A stretch of 64,000 nt of DNA from Pseudomonadales bacterium (GTDB taxonomy: Bacteria; Pseudomonadota; Gammaproteobacteria; Pseudomonadales; Azotimanducaceae). Of this stretch, positions 9,734 through 19,016 are shown one piece after another. The stretch covers positions 62,001 through 126,000 of the forward strand of contig JANQPF010000002.1 of assembly GCA_028285415.1 (NCBI GenBank). Reading direction: 5' to 3'. The notes beneath the pieces are model-generated. The model made no database searches. It was given only the letters and a program-made list of their open reading frames with translations, and was not told where the DNA came from. The translations under genes and the position numbers were made by a program. How positions within the stretch are numbered: position 1 is the stretch's first letter; each line of letters opens with the position of its first letter.

Positions 9734-11134
9734 TTGGCAATCACCACGCCGCCGGCCCGTCGACTCAAGAAGTCGACGCTGCTGTACTTCGGCCTCCCGG
9801 ACTACGCGGTTTATCTGGCAGCCATTCCGGTCTCGTTATATCTGCCGCTGGTTTATTCGCGTGATCTGGGTCTGGATCTCACAGACATAGGGCTGATTTT
9901 GATGCTCGCTCGCATCAGCGACGTCATCACGGATCCGTTGATTGGCTATCTCAGCGATCGCACGAATACCCGCTTCGGCAAGCGCAAGCCGTGGCTTGCG
10001 GGTGGCGCGTTGGTCATGATGATCGCCGCATGGCAGCTGTTCGCACCGTTAGGGCCTGTGGACAACTGGCATCTGCTGGTCTGGTCCATGTTGCTGTGGC
10101 TTGGCTGGACGATGATCAACATCCCTTATTTCGCGTGGGGCGCCGAGCTGTCCGACGACTACGACGAACGCACCCGAATAACCGGGTGGCGACAGTTCTT
10201 CGGGTATCTGGGCAACGTGAGCGTGTTGTTCATACCGACGGTTTCTGGTGAGCTGTTTGGCTATGGCTCTATTCCCAAGGAAGGGTTGACCATCGTTGGC
10301 TTCATGGCGCTGGTGCTGCTTCCGTTGCTCATGTTCATTGCCCTGTGGAAAGTGCCTGAACCGATCAAACACCGCGCGGCCCAGACCAATCTGCTGATCA
10401 GCGGCAAGCAGATGTACTCCAACGGAACGTTCATGGTCTTGTTCATCGGGTTTCTCATGCTCTCGATGGGAACCACGTGGGCAGGCTCCATGTTCATGCT
10501 GCTCGCGGTTTACGTCGTCGAGATCGAGGAGAATATTCAGGCGATCCTGCTGGGGCACTACTTTACTCAGCTATTGTCTCTTGGGCTCTGGATGCAGCTC
10601 TCCTATCGCATCGGCAAGAAGCAAACATGGATGATCGGCGCCACGATCTACTGTCTGGCAAGCCCCTGCTACCTCCTGCTGGGTCCGGGTGACGTGTGGG
10701 GGATGCTGGCCGTGCTCGCGTTGTACGGGGTTGCCGGGGGCAACTTCGCTGCGATTTCCCTCTCCATGAAAGCGGACGTCATTGACGTCGCTTCCATGCG
10801 CACCGGCACGCATGTCGCAGGCTCTTACATGGCCACGTGGTCGCTGGGTCAGAAGATGTTCCAGGCCATTGCCGTTGGGCTCGCCTTGCCCACGGTAGCC
10901 TTGTTTGGGTTCGATCCCAACGGCGTCAACGGGCCGGACGAGTTGCTTGCGCTGCGGCTGAACACGGTGGTGATACCCACGATTCTATATGGCGGGGCGG
11001 TGCTGGTAATCTGGCGCTACCCGTTGTCGGCAGACAAGCTCAATAGATTGCGCGCCGCGCTCACCCGACGAAACGAGCGGCGTGGCGAGCGACAGGAAGC
11101 CGCACCGCGCGTACATCGCCCCCGTGTCGTCTAG
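9734..11134 (+). CDS. MFS transporter, GPH cation symporter type
   Basis: This is a 466-residue multi-span membrane protein of the glycoside-pentoside-hexuronide:cation symporter type. After the first helix it shows DVITDPLIGYLSDRT and RFGKRKPW, the family loop 2-3 signature (D-PxxGxxSDR...GRRRP), and about 12 hydrophobic segments. The start is TTG at 9734, preceded by AAGGGG at a spacing of about 6. It converges on the downstream monooxygenase gene, the two stop codons overlapping within 4 bases. The substrate cannot be read from sequence; a sugar, glycoside or related organic solute is expected. It is a paralogue of the transporter at 16872-18341. Confidence 0.9.
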   Translation: MAITTPPARRLKKSTLLYFGLPDYAVYLAAIPVSLYLPLVYSRDLGLDLTDIGLILMLARISDVITDPLIGYLSDRTNTRFGKRKPWLAGGALVMMIAAWQLFAPLGPVDNWHLLVWSMLLWLGWTMINIPYFAWGAELSDDYDERTRITGWRQFFGYLGNVSVLFIPTVSGELFGYGSIPKEGLTIVGFMALVLLPLLMFIALWKVPEPIKHRAAQTNLLISGKQMYSNGTFMVLFIGFLMLSMGTTWAGSMFMLLAVYVVEIEENIQAILLGHYFTQLLSLGLWMQLSYRIGKKQTWMIGATIYCLASPCYLLLGPGDVWGMLAVLALYGVAGGNFAAISLSMKADVIDVASMRTGTHVAGSYMATWSLGQKMFQAIAVGLALPTVALFGFDPNGVNGPDELLALRLNTVVIPTILYGGAVLVIWRYPLSADKLNRLRAALTRRNERRGERQEAAPRVHRPRVV

Positions 11135-12282
11135 CCCGCCGCCTGCGCCGCTTCGGGCTGCAACGGCGCTGCATCAATCTCCTTCAATGCCGGCAGCACC
11201 TCGCGCGCGAACATCTCAAGGCTCTGCTCGGCTCGCTCGATGGGCATGTTGCCGTATTTGAAGGCGAACATGATCTCGGAGGCGCCGAAGGTCTCCGCCA
11301 GGTAACGCGTCTGCGCAATCACCTGGTCTGGGTTGCCAAGGGGATGATCGCGCACGAAGTTCTTGCGGAACGCATCCGGATCAGCGCGCACGTTTGCGGC
11401 GTTCTTCGCGTAGGTCTCGTAGCCCTTGACGTTGTCGAGGTGCGTGCCCGCAAGCTCGTAGTGGCGGAGCGCCGTATCCGAGTAGTCGACCACCCAACCC
11501 AGCGCTTCGTCGACTTCGGCTGGGTTGTCCGAGCAGTACGTCCACAGCGCGAGTTTGTTGTGCACCGGCCCGAACCCGTTCTCGTAGCGCAGATTGGCAT
11601 AGTTGAGCGCCCCCTTCAGCGCAAGCTCCACCGAGCTGGTGGGTACCGCGAGCGGGCTAATGTTGTGTTTTGCGATCACCTGGGTGGTCTCGGATGTGCC
11701 GCCTGCGCAGAAGAGCTGCGACGACAGATCGCGTTCCGGTTGTGGGCGCAGGTGCAGATCGTCCAGCTGCCAGAATTCGCCTTCGAACGAGCACTTACCC
11801 GTCGCGAGCAGCTCCCGCAGAATTTCGATGCCTTCGTCGAAGCGCCCGCGCGCTTCCGCCTGGTCGATGTTCATACCGTCGTATTCTCGGCGGCCGAGCC
11901 CCCGGCCAACGCCGCACATGATCTGACGGTCGGGTCCGAGGAGCATGTCGAGCATGGCCACGTCTTCGGCCACGCGTACCGGGTTGTGCCAGGGAAGGAC
12001 CACCACCATGCTGCCGAGATCGACGTTCTTCGTAACCCCCGACAGGTACGTCAACAGCTGCAGCGGGTTGGTCACCATGGTGTAGGGTGTGAAGTGGTGC
12101 TCGACCGTCCACACGCTGTCGAAGCCGAGGGTGTCCGCCATCAGCGCAAGCCCAACTTCTTCGCGGAAGATCTCCGCGTCAGGTTTGCCTGGACGCGCGG
12201 CAATGTCCTCACCGCGCTCTTCGGCCTCAAATCGGTCCCAGTCGCCAGTGTTCTGGCAGAAGATGGTCAGTCCAACCCGCAT
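11131..12282 (-). CDS. LLM-class flavin-dependent oxidoreductase
   Basis: The 383-residue protein has the bacterial luciferase-like monooxygenase TIM-barrel pattern. The N-terminal strand is MRVGLTIFCQN. It also has DSVWTVEHHF (typical for the family), NPVRVAEDVAMLDMLL, the glycine-rich GVGRGLGRREYDGM and the FEGEFWQLDD region. Such enzymes use reduced FMN or F420 to oxidise small organic substrates; the substrate here is unknown. It is transcribed opposite to its neighbours, convergent with the GPH transporter and divergent from the carboxymuconolactone decarboxylase-like gene, so the 12283-12413 gap must hold two promoters. A catabolic role with the nearby SDR and transporters is inference from context. 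Confidence 0.88.
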   Translation of the reverse strand: MRVGLTIFCQNTGDWDRFEAEERGEDIAARPGKPDAEIFREEVGLALMADTLGFDSVWTVEHHFTPYTMVTNPLQLLTYLSGVTKNVDLGSMVVVLPWHNPVRVAEDVAMLDMLLGPDRQIMCGVGRGLGRREYDGMNIDQAEARGRFDEGIEILRELLATGKCSFEGEFWQLDDLHLRPQPERDLSSQLFCAGGTSETTQVIAKHNISPLAVPTSSVELALKGALNYANLRYENGFGPVHNKLALWTYCSDNPAEVDEALGWVVDYSDTALRHYELAGTHLDNVKGYETYAKNAANVRADPDAFRKNFVRDHPLGNPDQVIAQTRYLAETFGASEIMFAFKYGNMPIERAEQSLEMFAREVLPALKEIDAAPLQPEAAQAAG

Positions 12283-12413
12283 GTCCCTTCCCCTCGCAGA
12301 TGACGTGTTGAGTATCCGCCGATAGGCAGCAGCCTTTCAAGACGTGTCCGTGATGGCAGGTCTAATCGGGTAAGCTCTCAGGCTTGATTGATCAGATGAC
12401 GCCGGGGGAGACA

Positions 12414-13208
12414 ATGGCAAACTGGGAAGAGCGGCAACAACAGGCCAGCGAGACATTCACACGATTTATACCTGAGGCTGAACCGGCTCGGGTGCTGGCC
12501 TCGATGGAACGCAACATGGGGGCGTTGGGAACGTTTGCGTTTACCGCAGTGGGTGAAATGTGGAGCCGTCCAATTCTCAGCCGCCGCGACCGCAGCTTGA
12601 TGATCATCGCCGTATTGGCGGCGCAATCCCGGGACGAAGAGCTTGTGCTGCATACCGGCATTGGCTTGCGGCACGGCTTGAGCCGTACAGAGATTGAAGA
12701 GATCAACCTGCACGTCGCTGCCTATGTTGGGTTCCCGGCGGCCATGGCGGCCAGCCGGCGTATGGATCAGGCGTTTTGCGATGCGGAAGGCGTGGAAAAA
12801 ATTTCCGGACGAAGCGGTGCCGAACACCTTGATGATGATGAACGACTGGAACGCGCCGCCGAGGTACGCAGCACATTGACCGCAGGCACAGCGAGTGCCG
12901 ATCCCAAGCAGGATCTTGCGGATTTGCACAGCTTCCTCGGCGATGTAGGCGATTGGGCCATGCTCTGGGCACTCGGCGAAATCTGGGCGCGCCCGGAGCT
13001 GTCACGCCGGGACCGTTCACTGATTGTGATCGCCATATTGGCCGCGCTCGGGCAGGAAGAGGAACTGGCCTTCCATGTTCCAGCCGGCTTGAACCATGGG
13101 CTCACTCGTGACGAGATCGAGGAAATCATGACTCATTTATGTTTGTACGCGGGCTTTCCCCGAGCGGTTGAGGGCATGCGGGCTGCCAGGCGCGCGTTCT
13201 ATACTTAG
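12414..13208 (+). CDS. tandem carboxymuconolactone decarboxylase-like protein
   Basis: I use the ATG at 12414 because GGGGGAG lies just upstream; an in-frame TTG at 12384 lacks such support. The 264-residue product contains two copies of the CMD/AhpD-like helical domain. The copies share SRRDRSLxxIAxLAA, then a glycine/leucine segment (GLRHGLSRTEIEEI and GLNHGLTRDEIEEI) and a YxGFPxA motif, at about residues 50-120 and 185-255. Family members are gamma-carboxymuconolactone decarboxylases or peroxidase-like proteins. The CxxC of AhpD-type peroxidases is absent, so a decarboxylase/hydrolase or uncharacterised role is more likely. It sits 59 bases before the SDR gene, same strand. Confidence 0.85.
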   Translation: MANWEERQQQASETFTRFIPEAEPARVLASMERNMGALGTFAFTAVGEMWSRPILSRRDRSLMIIAVLAAQSRDEELVLHTGIGLRHGLSRTEIEEINLHVAAYVGFPAAMAASRRMDQAFCDAEGVEKISGRSGAEHLDDDERLERAAEVRSTLTAGTASADPKQDLADLHSFLGDVGDWAMLWALGEIWARPELSRRDRSLIVIAILAALGQEEELAFHVPAGLNHGLTRDEIEEIMTHLCLYAGFPRAVEGMRAARRAFYT

Positions 13209-13266
13209 AATGCGCTCATACCAGCGATAGACTCTACCGAGCGAGCACGCCTGAGGGGAGGGTAGC

Positions 13267-14052
13267 ATGACAAATGAACTCACGGGAAAGCGCATTATAG
13301 TCACGGGCTGTGCCCGCGGTATGGGAGCCGCCACGGTGCGTACCTATGCCAGGGCAGGCGCGCGGGTGGTTGGTATGGACATCGACGATGACGGCGGCGC
13401 GGCCGTTGTCGCTGCGGTAAACGGTGTGGAGAACGGGCAGCAGGCCCACTATATCCACGTGGACATCGCCGATGCCGACAGCGTAGCGGCGGCATTCACC
13501 GAGGCTGTACAGGTTCTCGGTGGTCTGGACACGCTGGCCCACCCGGCTGCCATTCAACGCTCGTCCGACGCCGGCAGCGTGAGCGTGGCGGATTGGGACC
13601 AGATGTTCGCGGTGAACGTGCGCGGCACGATGCTCACCAACCAGGCAGCGTTCGGCCACATGAAAGACACCGGCGGTGGTTCGATCATCAATTTTGGCTC
13701 TATCTCCGGCCAACGGCCGGAAGTGTCTGCCGCCGCCTACTCGGCTGCCAAGGGCGCCGTGCATTCCTGGACGCGCACCGCTGCCGGCACCTGGGGCGCC
13801 CATAACGTGCGTGTGAACGCAGTTCTGCCGGCCATGGCGACCCCCATGTACAGGGAGGCCATGGCACGGGCGACGGAGGAGCAGCGCACGGCCAGCTACT
13901 GGCAGAACCGACGCACCATCGCCCTCGGCGAGGAGTATGGCGACCCGGAAAAGGACCTCGGCCCGGTGATGGTCTTTCTCGCGTCCGATGCATCGCACTT
14001 CATCACGGGCCAGCTGATCCCGGTGGACGGCGGGCAGACGAGCGTCAGGTGA
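13267..14052 (+). CDS. short-chain dehydrogenase/reductase
   Basis: The 261-residue protein is a classical SDR. It has a TGCARGMG nucleotide-binding loop at residues 13-20, an acidic MDID after beta-2 that favours NAD over NADP, and catalytic Ser145/147 with Tyr158 and Lys162 in YSAAK. The C-terminus has the usual LIPVDGGQ. The structural NNAG motif is altered to HPAA. A GGGGAGGG-like ribosome-binding stretch lies just upstream of ATG 13267. It would oxidise or reduce an alcohol/ketone in the cytoplasm. Co-orientation with the CMD-like and gamma-glutamyltransferase genes suggests a small catabolic cluster, but the substrate is unknown. Confidence 0.92.
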   Translation: MTNELTGKRIIVTGCARGMGAATVRTYARAGARVVGMDIDDDGGAAVVAAVNGVENGQQAHYIHVDIADADSVAAAFTEAVQVLGGLDTLAHPAAIQRSSDAGSVSVADWDQMFAVNVRGTMLTNQAAFGHMKDTGGGSIINFGSISGQRPEVSAAAYSAAKGAVHSWTRTAAGTWGAHNVRVNAVLPAMATPMYREAMARATEEQRTASYWQNRRTIALGEEYGDPEKDLGPVMVFLASDASHFITGQLIPVDGGQTSVR

Positions 14053-14139
14053 CGTGGACGCGCTTTGTTTGCACCTGCAGACCCGGCAAAACTGCGCCGC
14101 TTGTGCCATAGTCATTTTTCATGAGTAGCGGATAACCAG

Positions 14140-15807
14140 ATGGGGGACTGGCGTAAACGCTCGGCTGCACCGTTCGCGACGGAGAAGATTTCCGCCGTTG
14201 GCTCTGTGGGAATGGTGGTGACAAACAACCCGCTGGGCTCCGCTGCAGGCGCCGAGATCATTGCCGGTGGTGGCAACGCCATTGATGGCGCGATTGCATC
14301 ACTCTTTGCGCTCACCGTCGTCGAACCCATGATGGTCGGTATATTCGGCGCAGGGATGTCGACGGTCCGTCTCGCCGCGGGTGAGCATCAGTTCATCAAC
14401 AACTACACCACGGCACCCGCCGCGGCGACAGCCGCGATGTACCAACCGGTTTCCGACACCTGGCCCGATTACCAGGTCGTTGAAGGCCGGGAGAATGACA
14501 TCGGCGTGCTGGCGACCGGTGTGCCCGGCACGCTGCGCGGCTGGCAAGAGACGCTCTCTGCGTGGGGAACCTTGTCGCTTGAGGAGGTTATGCAGCCTGC
14601 GATCCGCTATGCCGAGAAAGGTTTCCGGGCGACCGGTTATCTCTCTGAGATCATCCATAAGAACGCGGAAGACATCGGGCGGTTTCCCGAGACGGCCAGG
14701 ACCTGGCTGCCGGGTGGCAGCCCCCTGAAACCGGGCGAACTGGTCTTGCAATCCGACTACGCAGAAACGCTGAGGACCATCGCTGCGGAAGGTGTGGGCG
14801 CCTTGTACGGTGGAGCCATCGGACAGACCGCGGTGGATTACATTCAGAAAGAAGGCGGCATCCTCACCATGGAGGATCTCACCGGCTACACCACGACCCA
14901 CGCAAGCGTCGTTCGCGGCCAATACCGCGGCTATGACATTGTCGGCCCACCCCCGCCCACTGCCGGCGGCGTGCATGTCATCGAAATGCTCAACATTCTG
15001 GAGGGTTTTGATGTCGCGGGGCTCGGGTTTGGCACGGCCGACGGCCTGCACCTCCTGGCTGAGGTGTTGAAGATCGGTTTCGAAGACCGGCGCCATTACA
15101 TGGGCGACCCCGCGTTCGTCGATGTACCGGTCGACATGCTGATAAGCCACGCTCATGCCGATACCTGGCGCGAACGGATCGACATGCAGCGGGCGCGCAA
15201 CGTGCAGACCGCCTACATTGCTGAATCACCCGCAACCACCCACATGGCCGCCGCAGATGCCGACGGCAACGTGATTTCAGCCACGCATACCATTCACGCG
15301 GTGTTTGGCTGCAAAGCCACCGTGCCGGGAACCGGCATGATCTTGAACAACACGATGAACATATTCGATCCGCATCCCGGCATGGCCAATTCGATTGCCC
15401 CCGGCAGGCGGGTGACATCCAGCATGTCGCCCATCATCGTCGAAAAGGAAGAGCGGCCGGTTTTCTGCGTGGGTCTCGTTGGCGGCATCCGGATATTCCC
15501 CTCCGCCCTGCAGGCGATCGTCAACGTCATCGATCACGAGATGACACCCCAGGAAGCCGTGGAGGCGCCGCGAATCTGGACGCTAGGCGAAGAGCTGGAA
15601 GTTGAACCCGGCTTTAGTGACGAGGTGCTGAGCGAGTTGGACCGGCGCGGCCATCAGATCAGCAAACAGCCCATTGTCGGTGCAGGGATGGGGATGATTG
15701 CGCAGGATGGCGCTCAGCTGTCGGGTGCCAGCTGTTGGCGCGCGGACGGCACGCCGATTGGGATTGGCGGCGGGATGGCACGAGCGGGCATCAGGTTCAG
15801 CGTCTGA
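14140..15807 (+). CDS. gamma-glutamyltransferase family protein
   Basis: The 555-residue protein matches the Ntn-hydrolase gamma-glutamyltransferase family. It shows NPLGSAAGAEIIAGGGNAID near the N-terminus, GVPGTLRGW, PPPPTAGGVH, and the autoprocessing site with SPATTH at residues 363-368; Thr366 would become the nucleophile of the small subunit. Glycine-rich RxTSSMSPIIV and VGGIRIFPSALQ complete the site. There is no signal peptide, so unlike periplasmic GGT it is probably cytoplasmic, as in the cephalosporin-acylase-like subfamily. It may hydrolyse or transfer gamma-glutamyl or acyl amides; the substrate is uncertain. It follows the SDR gene by 87 bases on the same strand. Confidence 0.9.
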   Translation: MGDWRKRSAAPFATEKISAVGSVGMVVTNNPLGSAAGAEIIAGGGNAIDGAIASLFALTVVEPMMVGIFGAGMSTVRLAAGEHQFINNYTTAPAAATAAMYQPVSDTWPDYQVVEGRENDIGVLATGVPGTLRGWQETLSAWGTLSLEEVMQPAIRYAEKGFRATGYLSEIIHKNAEDIGRFPETARTWLPGGSPLKPGELVLQSDYAETLRTIAAEGVGALYGGAIGQTAVDYIQKEGGILTMEDLTGYTTTHASVVRGQYRGYDIVGPPPPTAGGVHVIEMLNILEGFDVAGLGFGTADGLHLLAEVLKIGFEDRRHYMGDPAFVDVPVDMLISHAHADTWRERIDMQRARNVQTAYIAESPATTHMAAADADGNVISATHTIHAVFGCKATVPGTGMILNNTMNIFDPHPGMANSIAPGRRVTSSMSPIIVEKEERPVFCVGLVGGIRIFPSALQAIVNVIDHEMTPQEAVEAPRIWTLGEELEVEPGFSDEVLSELDRRGHQISKQPIVGAGMGMIAQDGAQLSGASCWRADGTPIGIGGGMARAGIRFSV

Positions 15808-15830
15808 TCTGTAGAAATGAACCTGCCGCG

Positions 15831-16709
15831 CTAATCGACCAGCAACCGCGCCCTGATGTCGGCCAATTCTGATGTTTGCGCGGGTGACAACTCCGGATAA
15901 CTCATGTCCATTTGTTGCAAGGCATCCAACACGGCTGCACCCACCATGAGGCGCATGTTGCGCTTGTCGTCGGCTGGAATGGCAAACCATGGCGCATAGG
16001 GCCGGGAGGTCTCATTGATTGCGTCCTGATAGGCTGCCTGGTAATCGTTCCAATAACCCCGTTCGCGTACGTCCGCATCCGAGAATTTCCAGTTCTTCTC
16101 GGGGGTGTCGATGCGCGCAATGAACCGGTTGCGCTGCTCATCGCGTGACAGGTTCAGGAAAAACTTCAGAATCATGGTCCCGTTATCTGCCGCGTACCGT
16201 TCAAATGCTCTAATGGCTTCGTAGCGGTCGGCAAACAGGCGATTGAGATCGCGCGTCGCTTCCTTCGGCATCTTCTGGTACTCGGTCACGATCTCCGGAT
16301 GGACCTTACACACCAAGACCTCTTCGTAGTGAGAACGATTGAATACACCGATATGGCCTCGCCGCGGCATGACCACGGTTGTCCGCCACAAGAAGTTGTA
16401 GTCGAGCTCCCGATCGCTTGGTCGTTTGAACGAACTGATCTCAACCCCATGGGGATTAACCCCGCTTAAAACTGCTCGAATCGTGCTGTCTTTGCCCGCC
16501 GCATCCATGGCTTGAAACACCAACAGGAGGCTATAGCGATCGTGGGCATACATCATGCGTTGATGTGCATCGATTGCTTTGCGAAGTGCGCGCATCTTGC
16601 GGCGATAGTCTTTCTTGTCCGTATACAGTCGCTCAGCGTCACATGGCGCATCTGCTATCGAAAATTTTTGATCGCCATCGAAGCGTAGATTTCCCCAATC
16701 GATTTCCAA
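15831..16709 (-). CDS. ppk2: polyphosphate kinase 2 family protein
   Basis: The 292-residue product has the PPK2 fold signatures: Walker A-like VFQAMDAAGKDSTIRAVLSG at about 62-81, the lid-region HIGVFNRSHYEEVLV, and a C-terminal RPYAPWFAIPADDKRNMR, which is characteristic of PPK2. These enzymes transfer phosphate between polyphosphate and nucleotides. A single PPK2 domain of this size fits class I or III, so NDP or AMP/ADP could be the acceptor. I start at the TTG at 16709 because GGAGGGG lies 5 nt upstream; longer in-frame starts up to 16790 exist but lack such a site. The gene converges on the gamma-glutamyltransferase gene. Confidence 0.9.
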   Translation of the reverse strand: MEIDWGNLRFDGDQKFSIADAPCDAERLYTDKKDYRRKMRALRKAIDAHQRMMYAHDRYSLLLVFQAMDAAGKDSTIRAVLSGVNPHGVEISSFKRPSDRELDYNFLWRTTVVMPRRGHIGVFNRSHYEEVLVCKVHPEIVTEYQKMPKEATRDLNRLFADRYEAIRAFERYAADNGTMILKFFLNLSRDEQRNRFIARIDTPEKNWKFSDADVRERGYWNDYQAAYQDAINETSRPYAPWFAIPADDKRNMRLMVGAAVLDALQQMDMSYPELSPAQTSELADIRARLLVD

Positions 16710-16871
16710 CGATACCCCTCCGATCTTGTTGGTGTGCAGTGGGGCAACTTTAGCAAGACAAGTTCGCGGGTGCTCGCAACCCGTGCGCATGGGGCGCGGC
16801 TACGTCGGCGGTGGATCTATTCTCTACCCGCCAGTCGCACAAACCTCTATGCTCGAATGCTCTAGTCGGGG

Positions 16872-18341
16872 GTGGGGAATCAGGATTTGGCTAATACAAC
16901 GCCGGAGGCACGCCTTCTGCCGTTCACGTCCAAACTCGGATTTGGTGTGGGGCAGCTGGCCGAGGGCATTACGCTTACGGTCTTCAACACATTCGTTCTC
17001 TTCTACTTCAACCAGATTCTCGGGGTGCCTGGCACGCTGACCGGCATTGCGCTCGGTATAGCGCTCTTCTGCGATGCCATCACCGATCCACTCGCGGGTT
17101 CGATCTCCGACCGATTACAAACCCGCTGGGGTAGGCGCCACCCGCTGATGGCTGGCGCGGCAATCCCGATGGGCTTGAGCATAGTGGCGCTCTTCAATCC
17201 ACCCGCGGGGATGTCGGAGTACTTCTACTTCGGCTGGTTGGTGGTCTTTGCGGTGCTCACGCGTCTGTGCCTGACGCTCTATCACATTCCGCATCTCGCG
17301 CTCGGTGCGGAAATGGCGCAGGACTATCTCGACCGTACCCGCGTTTACAGTTATAGCCAGCTCTTCGGCACGCTCGGGCAGTGGGGATTCGGCTTTCTCA
17401 TGCTGACGTTCGTGTTTCCGACAACTGCTGAGTTCAGCCACGGCATGTTGAACGCGGATGGGTATCCGGTGCTGTCCATGGTCGCTGCACTCGGCATTGC
17501 CGTCTCCATCTCGCTCTGTGTCTGGGGGACTAAGAAGGAAATCCCGTACCTGCCGGAAGTGCGTTTCAAGATGGCGGAGCGGCTGCATCCACGCCGTCTC
17601 TTTCGCGAACTGAAAACCGCGTTCACCAATCACTCCTACCGCATGCTGGTGTGTGGGCTTTTCTGCGCGATCATCCTGCTCGGCGTGGAAATGGCGTTCA
17701 TGGTGTACATGTATATCCACTTCTGGGGTATGGAAACGGAGCAGATGCGCTGGATTGGGCCGGCGGCACTGGCCGCATTGCCTTTCTCAGTGGTGCTGGC
17801 GCCGGTGCTGACCCGGTATCTTGATAAGCGCTACGCGCTGATCATGCTCTCGACCGTCATCATCACCTGCAACAACATCATGATCTGTCTGCGGCTTTTC
17901 ACCGATTGGACGCCAGACAACGGCACGCCGGAGCTCCTCATGCTGCTGTTGACGTTCCTCTTTCTCGCGGGCTGCTGCAGCCCGGCGGTGCTGATCACTG
18001 TCAACGCCATGTTTGCGGACGTCGCAGATGAACAGGAGCTCATTACCGGCGAACGGCAGGAAGGCGTGATCTTCTCCGCGCGCTCCTTCGCATTCAAAGC
18101 CGGTGCTTCGCTAGCGAGCGTGTTTGCCGGGATCACACTCGATCTGATCGAATTTCCACGCGGAGCGCCGGCCGGCGAAGTGGCGGCTGACGTGGTCTTC
18201 CGTCTGGGGCTGGTGGCGGGACCGATTACGTCTGTGATCGGCCTTGGGATCCTGTTGTTTTACCTGTCTTATCGCCTGGACAGGCAGCGGGTTGCCGAGA
18301 TTCAGGTTGAGCTGAACGCCCGCAGGCAAGCTTCCGGCTGA
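16872..18341 (+). CDS. MFS transporter, GPH cation symporter type (second copy)
   Basis: The 489-residue polytopic protein is paralogous to the transporter at 9734-11134. It carries the GPH signature DAITDPLAGSISDRL followed by RWGRRHP, about 12 transmembrane helices, and a typical cytoplasmic loop (KEIPYLPEVRFKMAERLHP). The start is GTG 16872, or TTG 16887, whose product would begin MANTTPEAR, resembling MAITTPPAR of the paralogue; I cannot decide between them. The substrate is unknown. It is the last ordinary gene before the tRNA array and is separated from it by a 420-base hairpin-rich gap. Confidence 0.88.
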   Translation: MGNQDLANTTPEARLLPFTSKLGFGVGQLAEGITLTVFNTFVLFYFNQILGVPGTLTGIALGIALFCDAITDPLAGSISDRLQTRWGRRHPLMAGAAIPMGLSIVALFNPPAGMSEYFYFGWLVVFAVLTRLCLTLYHIPHLALGAEMAQDYLDRTRVYSYSQLFGTLGQWGFGFLMLTFVFPTTAEFSHGMLNADGYPVLSMVAALGIAVSISLCVWGTKKEIPYLPEVRFKMAERLHPRRLFRELKTAFTNHSYRMLVCGLFCAIILLGVEMAFMVYMYIHFWGMETEQMRWIGPAALAALPFSVVLAPVLTRYLDKRYALIMLSTVIITCNNIMICLRLFTDWTPDNGTPELLMLLLTFLFLAGCCSPAVLITVNAMFADVADEQELITGERQEGVIFSARSFAFKAGASLASVFAGITLDLIEFPRGAPAGEVAADVVFRLGLVAGPITSVIGLGILLFYLSYRLDRQRVAEIQVELNARRQASG

Positions 18342-18764
18342 GGCTTGGGGGGACGCCGGTCACCGGGCGCTCAATCTGTAGGACGGAGATTTCGATCTCG
18401 GTCAAAAATCCGTCCGCAAGGGGATATTCCTTGCCTTTTCGTGGATTTGGAGAAAAACCGTTTGACGGTGGCGACAAGAAAGCGCAAGGTGCCGCGAACT
18501 TGAATAGTCACGTGTGTCTATTCGTTAGAAGGTATTGAAGAAATGATTCACTTATCGATACATCGCAGATTCAGCTGGCTCCTCGATAGCGAGAAGCCTG
18601 CCGCCGTGTGCCCGAGTAATTATCAGGGCACCTCCGGCTAACTGTGCGTTGTATCCCGCTGGTGCAACGCTGGCGGGAAGATAAAGAGCGAATTCATTCG
18701 CTAACTCAGATCCCCTTTATCCCTCCAAACATCTCTCCGCCAGGAAACCACCAGCAACCTTGAT
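18342..18764. promoter_or_regulatory. hairpin-rich intergenic leader before the tRNA array
   Basis: No gene is evident in these 423 bases, but there are four inverted repeats. GGACGGA/TCCGTCC spans 18381-18415. GTGCCC/GGGCAC spans 18608-18631. TCCCGC/GCGGGA spans 18654-18678. A nearly perfect hairpin AGCGAATTCATTCGCT lies at 18687-18702. The first may end the transporter transcript, although it has no T-tract. The others lie just before the first tRNA and could be a leader of the array transcript. I searched for a sigma-54 promoter of the kind that drives known rtcBA operons and did not find a convincing one. Confidence 0.4.
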
Positions 18765-18860
18765 TGGCATCGGGCCATCTAGCGACGCTTGCGTCGCTCG
18801 GTGATTGGCGACCGCCTGTTAAGCGGACCGCGCTGGGTTCGAGTCCCAGGATGCCAGCCA
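18765..18860 (+). tRNA. tRNA-Asn(GTT) with hairpin insertion in the D-loop
   Basis: The acceptor stem pairs TGGCATC with GATGCCA, followed by discriminator G and an encoded CCA. The anticodon loop CTGTTAA gives GTT. The T-arm is CTGGG-TTCGAGT-CCCAG. The D-stem GCCA/TGGC encloses a 28-nt loop instead of about 8-11. The extra sequence is a self-complementary 18-mer, AGCGACGCTTGCGTCGCT (18781-18798). It is the first tRNA of the array. Confidence 0.85.
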
Positions 18861-18868
18861 AGTTTCAA

Positions 18869-18943
18869 GGCTCATAGACCGACTGGGTAGGTAACTCCCT
18901 GTCTAGGAGATTAAGGCGGGTTCGATTCCCGCATGAGCCGCCA
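18869..18943 (+). tRNA. tRNA-Asp(GTC)
   Basis: Acceptor GGCTCAT pairs with ATGAGCC, then discriminator G and encoded CCA. Anticodon loop CTGTCTA sits on stem CTCC/GGAG. T-arm is GCGGG-TTCGATT-CCCGC. The D-arm has a 3-bp stem. This is a near-canonical cloverleaf. Confidence 0.9.
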
Positions 18944-18944
18944 C

Positions 18945-19015
18945 GCTTCGGGCGCTGAGCGCAACCGGATCTTACAAGTCTGGCTAGCTTGGTTTGATTC
19001 CAAGACGAAGCACCA
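18945..19015 (+). tRNA. tRNA-Val(TAC) with a minimal D-arm
   Basis: Acceptor GCTTCG pairs with CGAAGC (seventh pair G-A mismatched), discriminator A, encoded CCA. Anticodon loop CTTACAA gives TAC on a stem with two wobbles. T-arm is CTTGG-TTTGATT-CCAAG. The D-arm collapses to GCGC-TGA-GCGC, a 3-nt loop lacking the usual GG, so the D-loop/T-loop contact would be abnormal. Confidence 0.75.
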
Positions 19016-19016
19016 T

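Noticed and set aside
11344-12303. Long + strand frame (about 319 codons) opposite the monooxygenase gene
   Set aside because: It is the antisense shadow of a clearly recognisable luciferase-like gene and has no family features.
18342-18764. Sigma-54 promoter for an RtcR-regulated operon
   Set aside because: I looked for a TGGCA-N7-TTGC-type element upstream of the array and found no convincing match; no rtcR gene is in the window.
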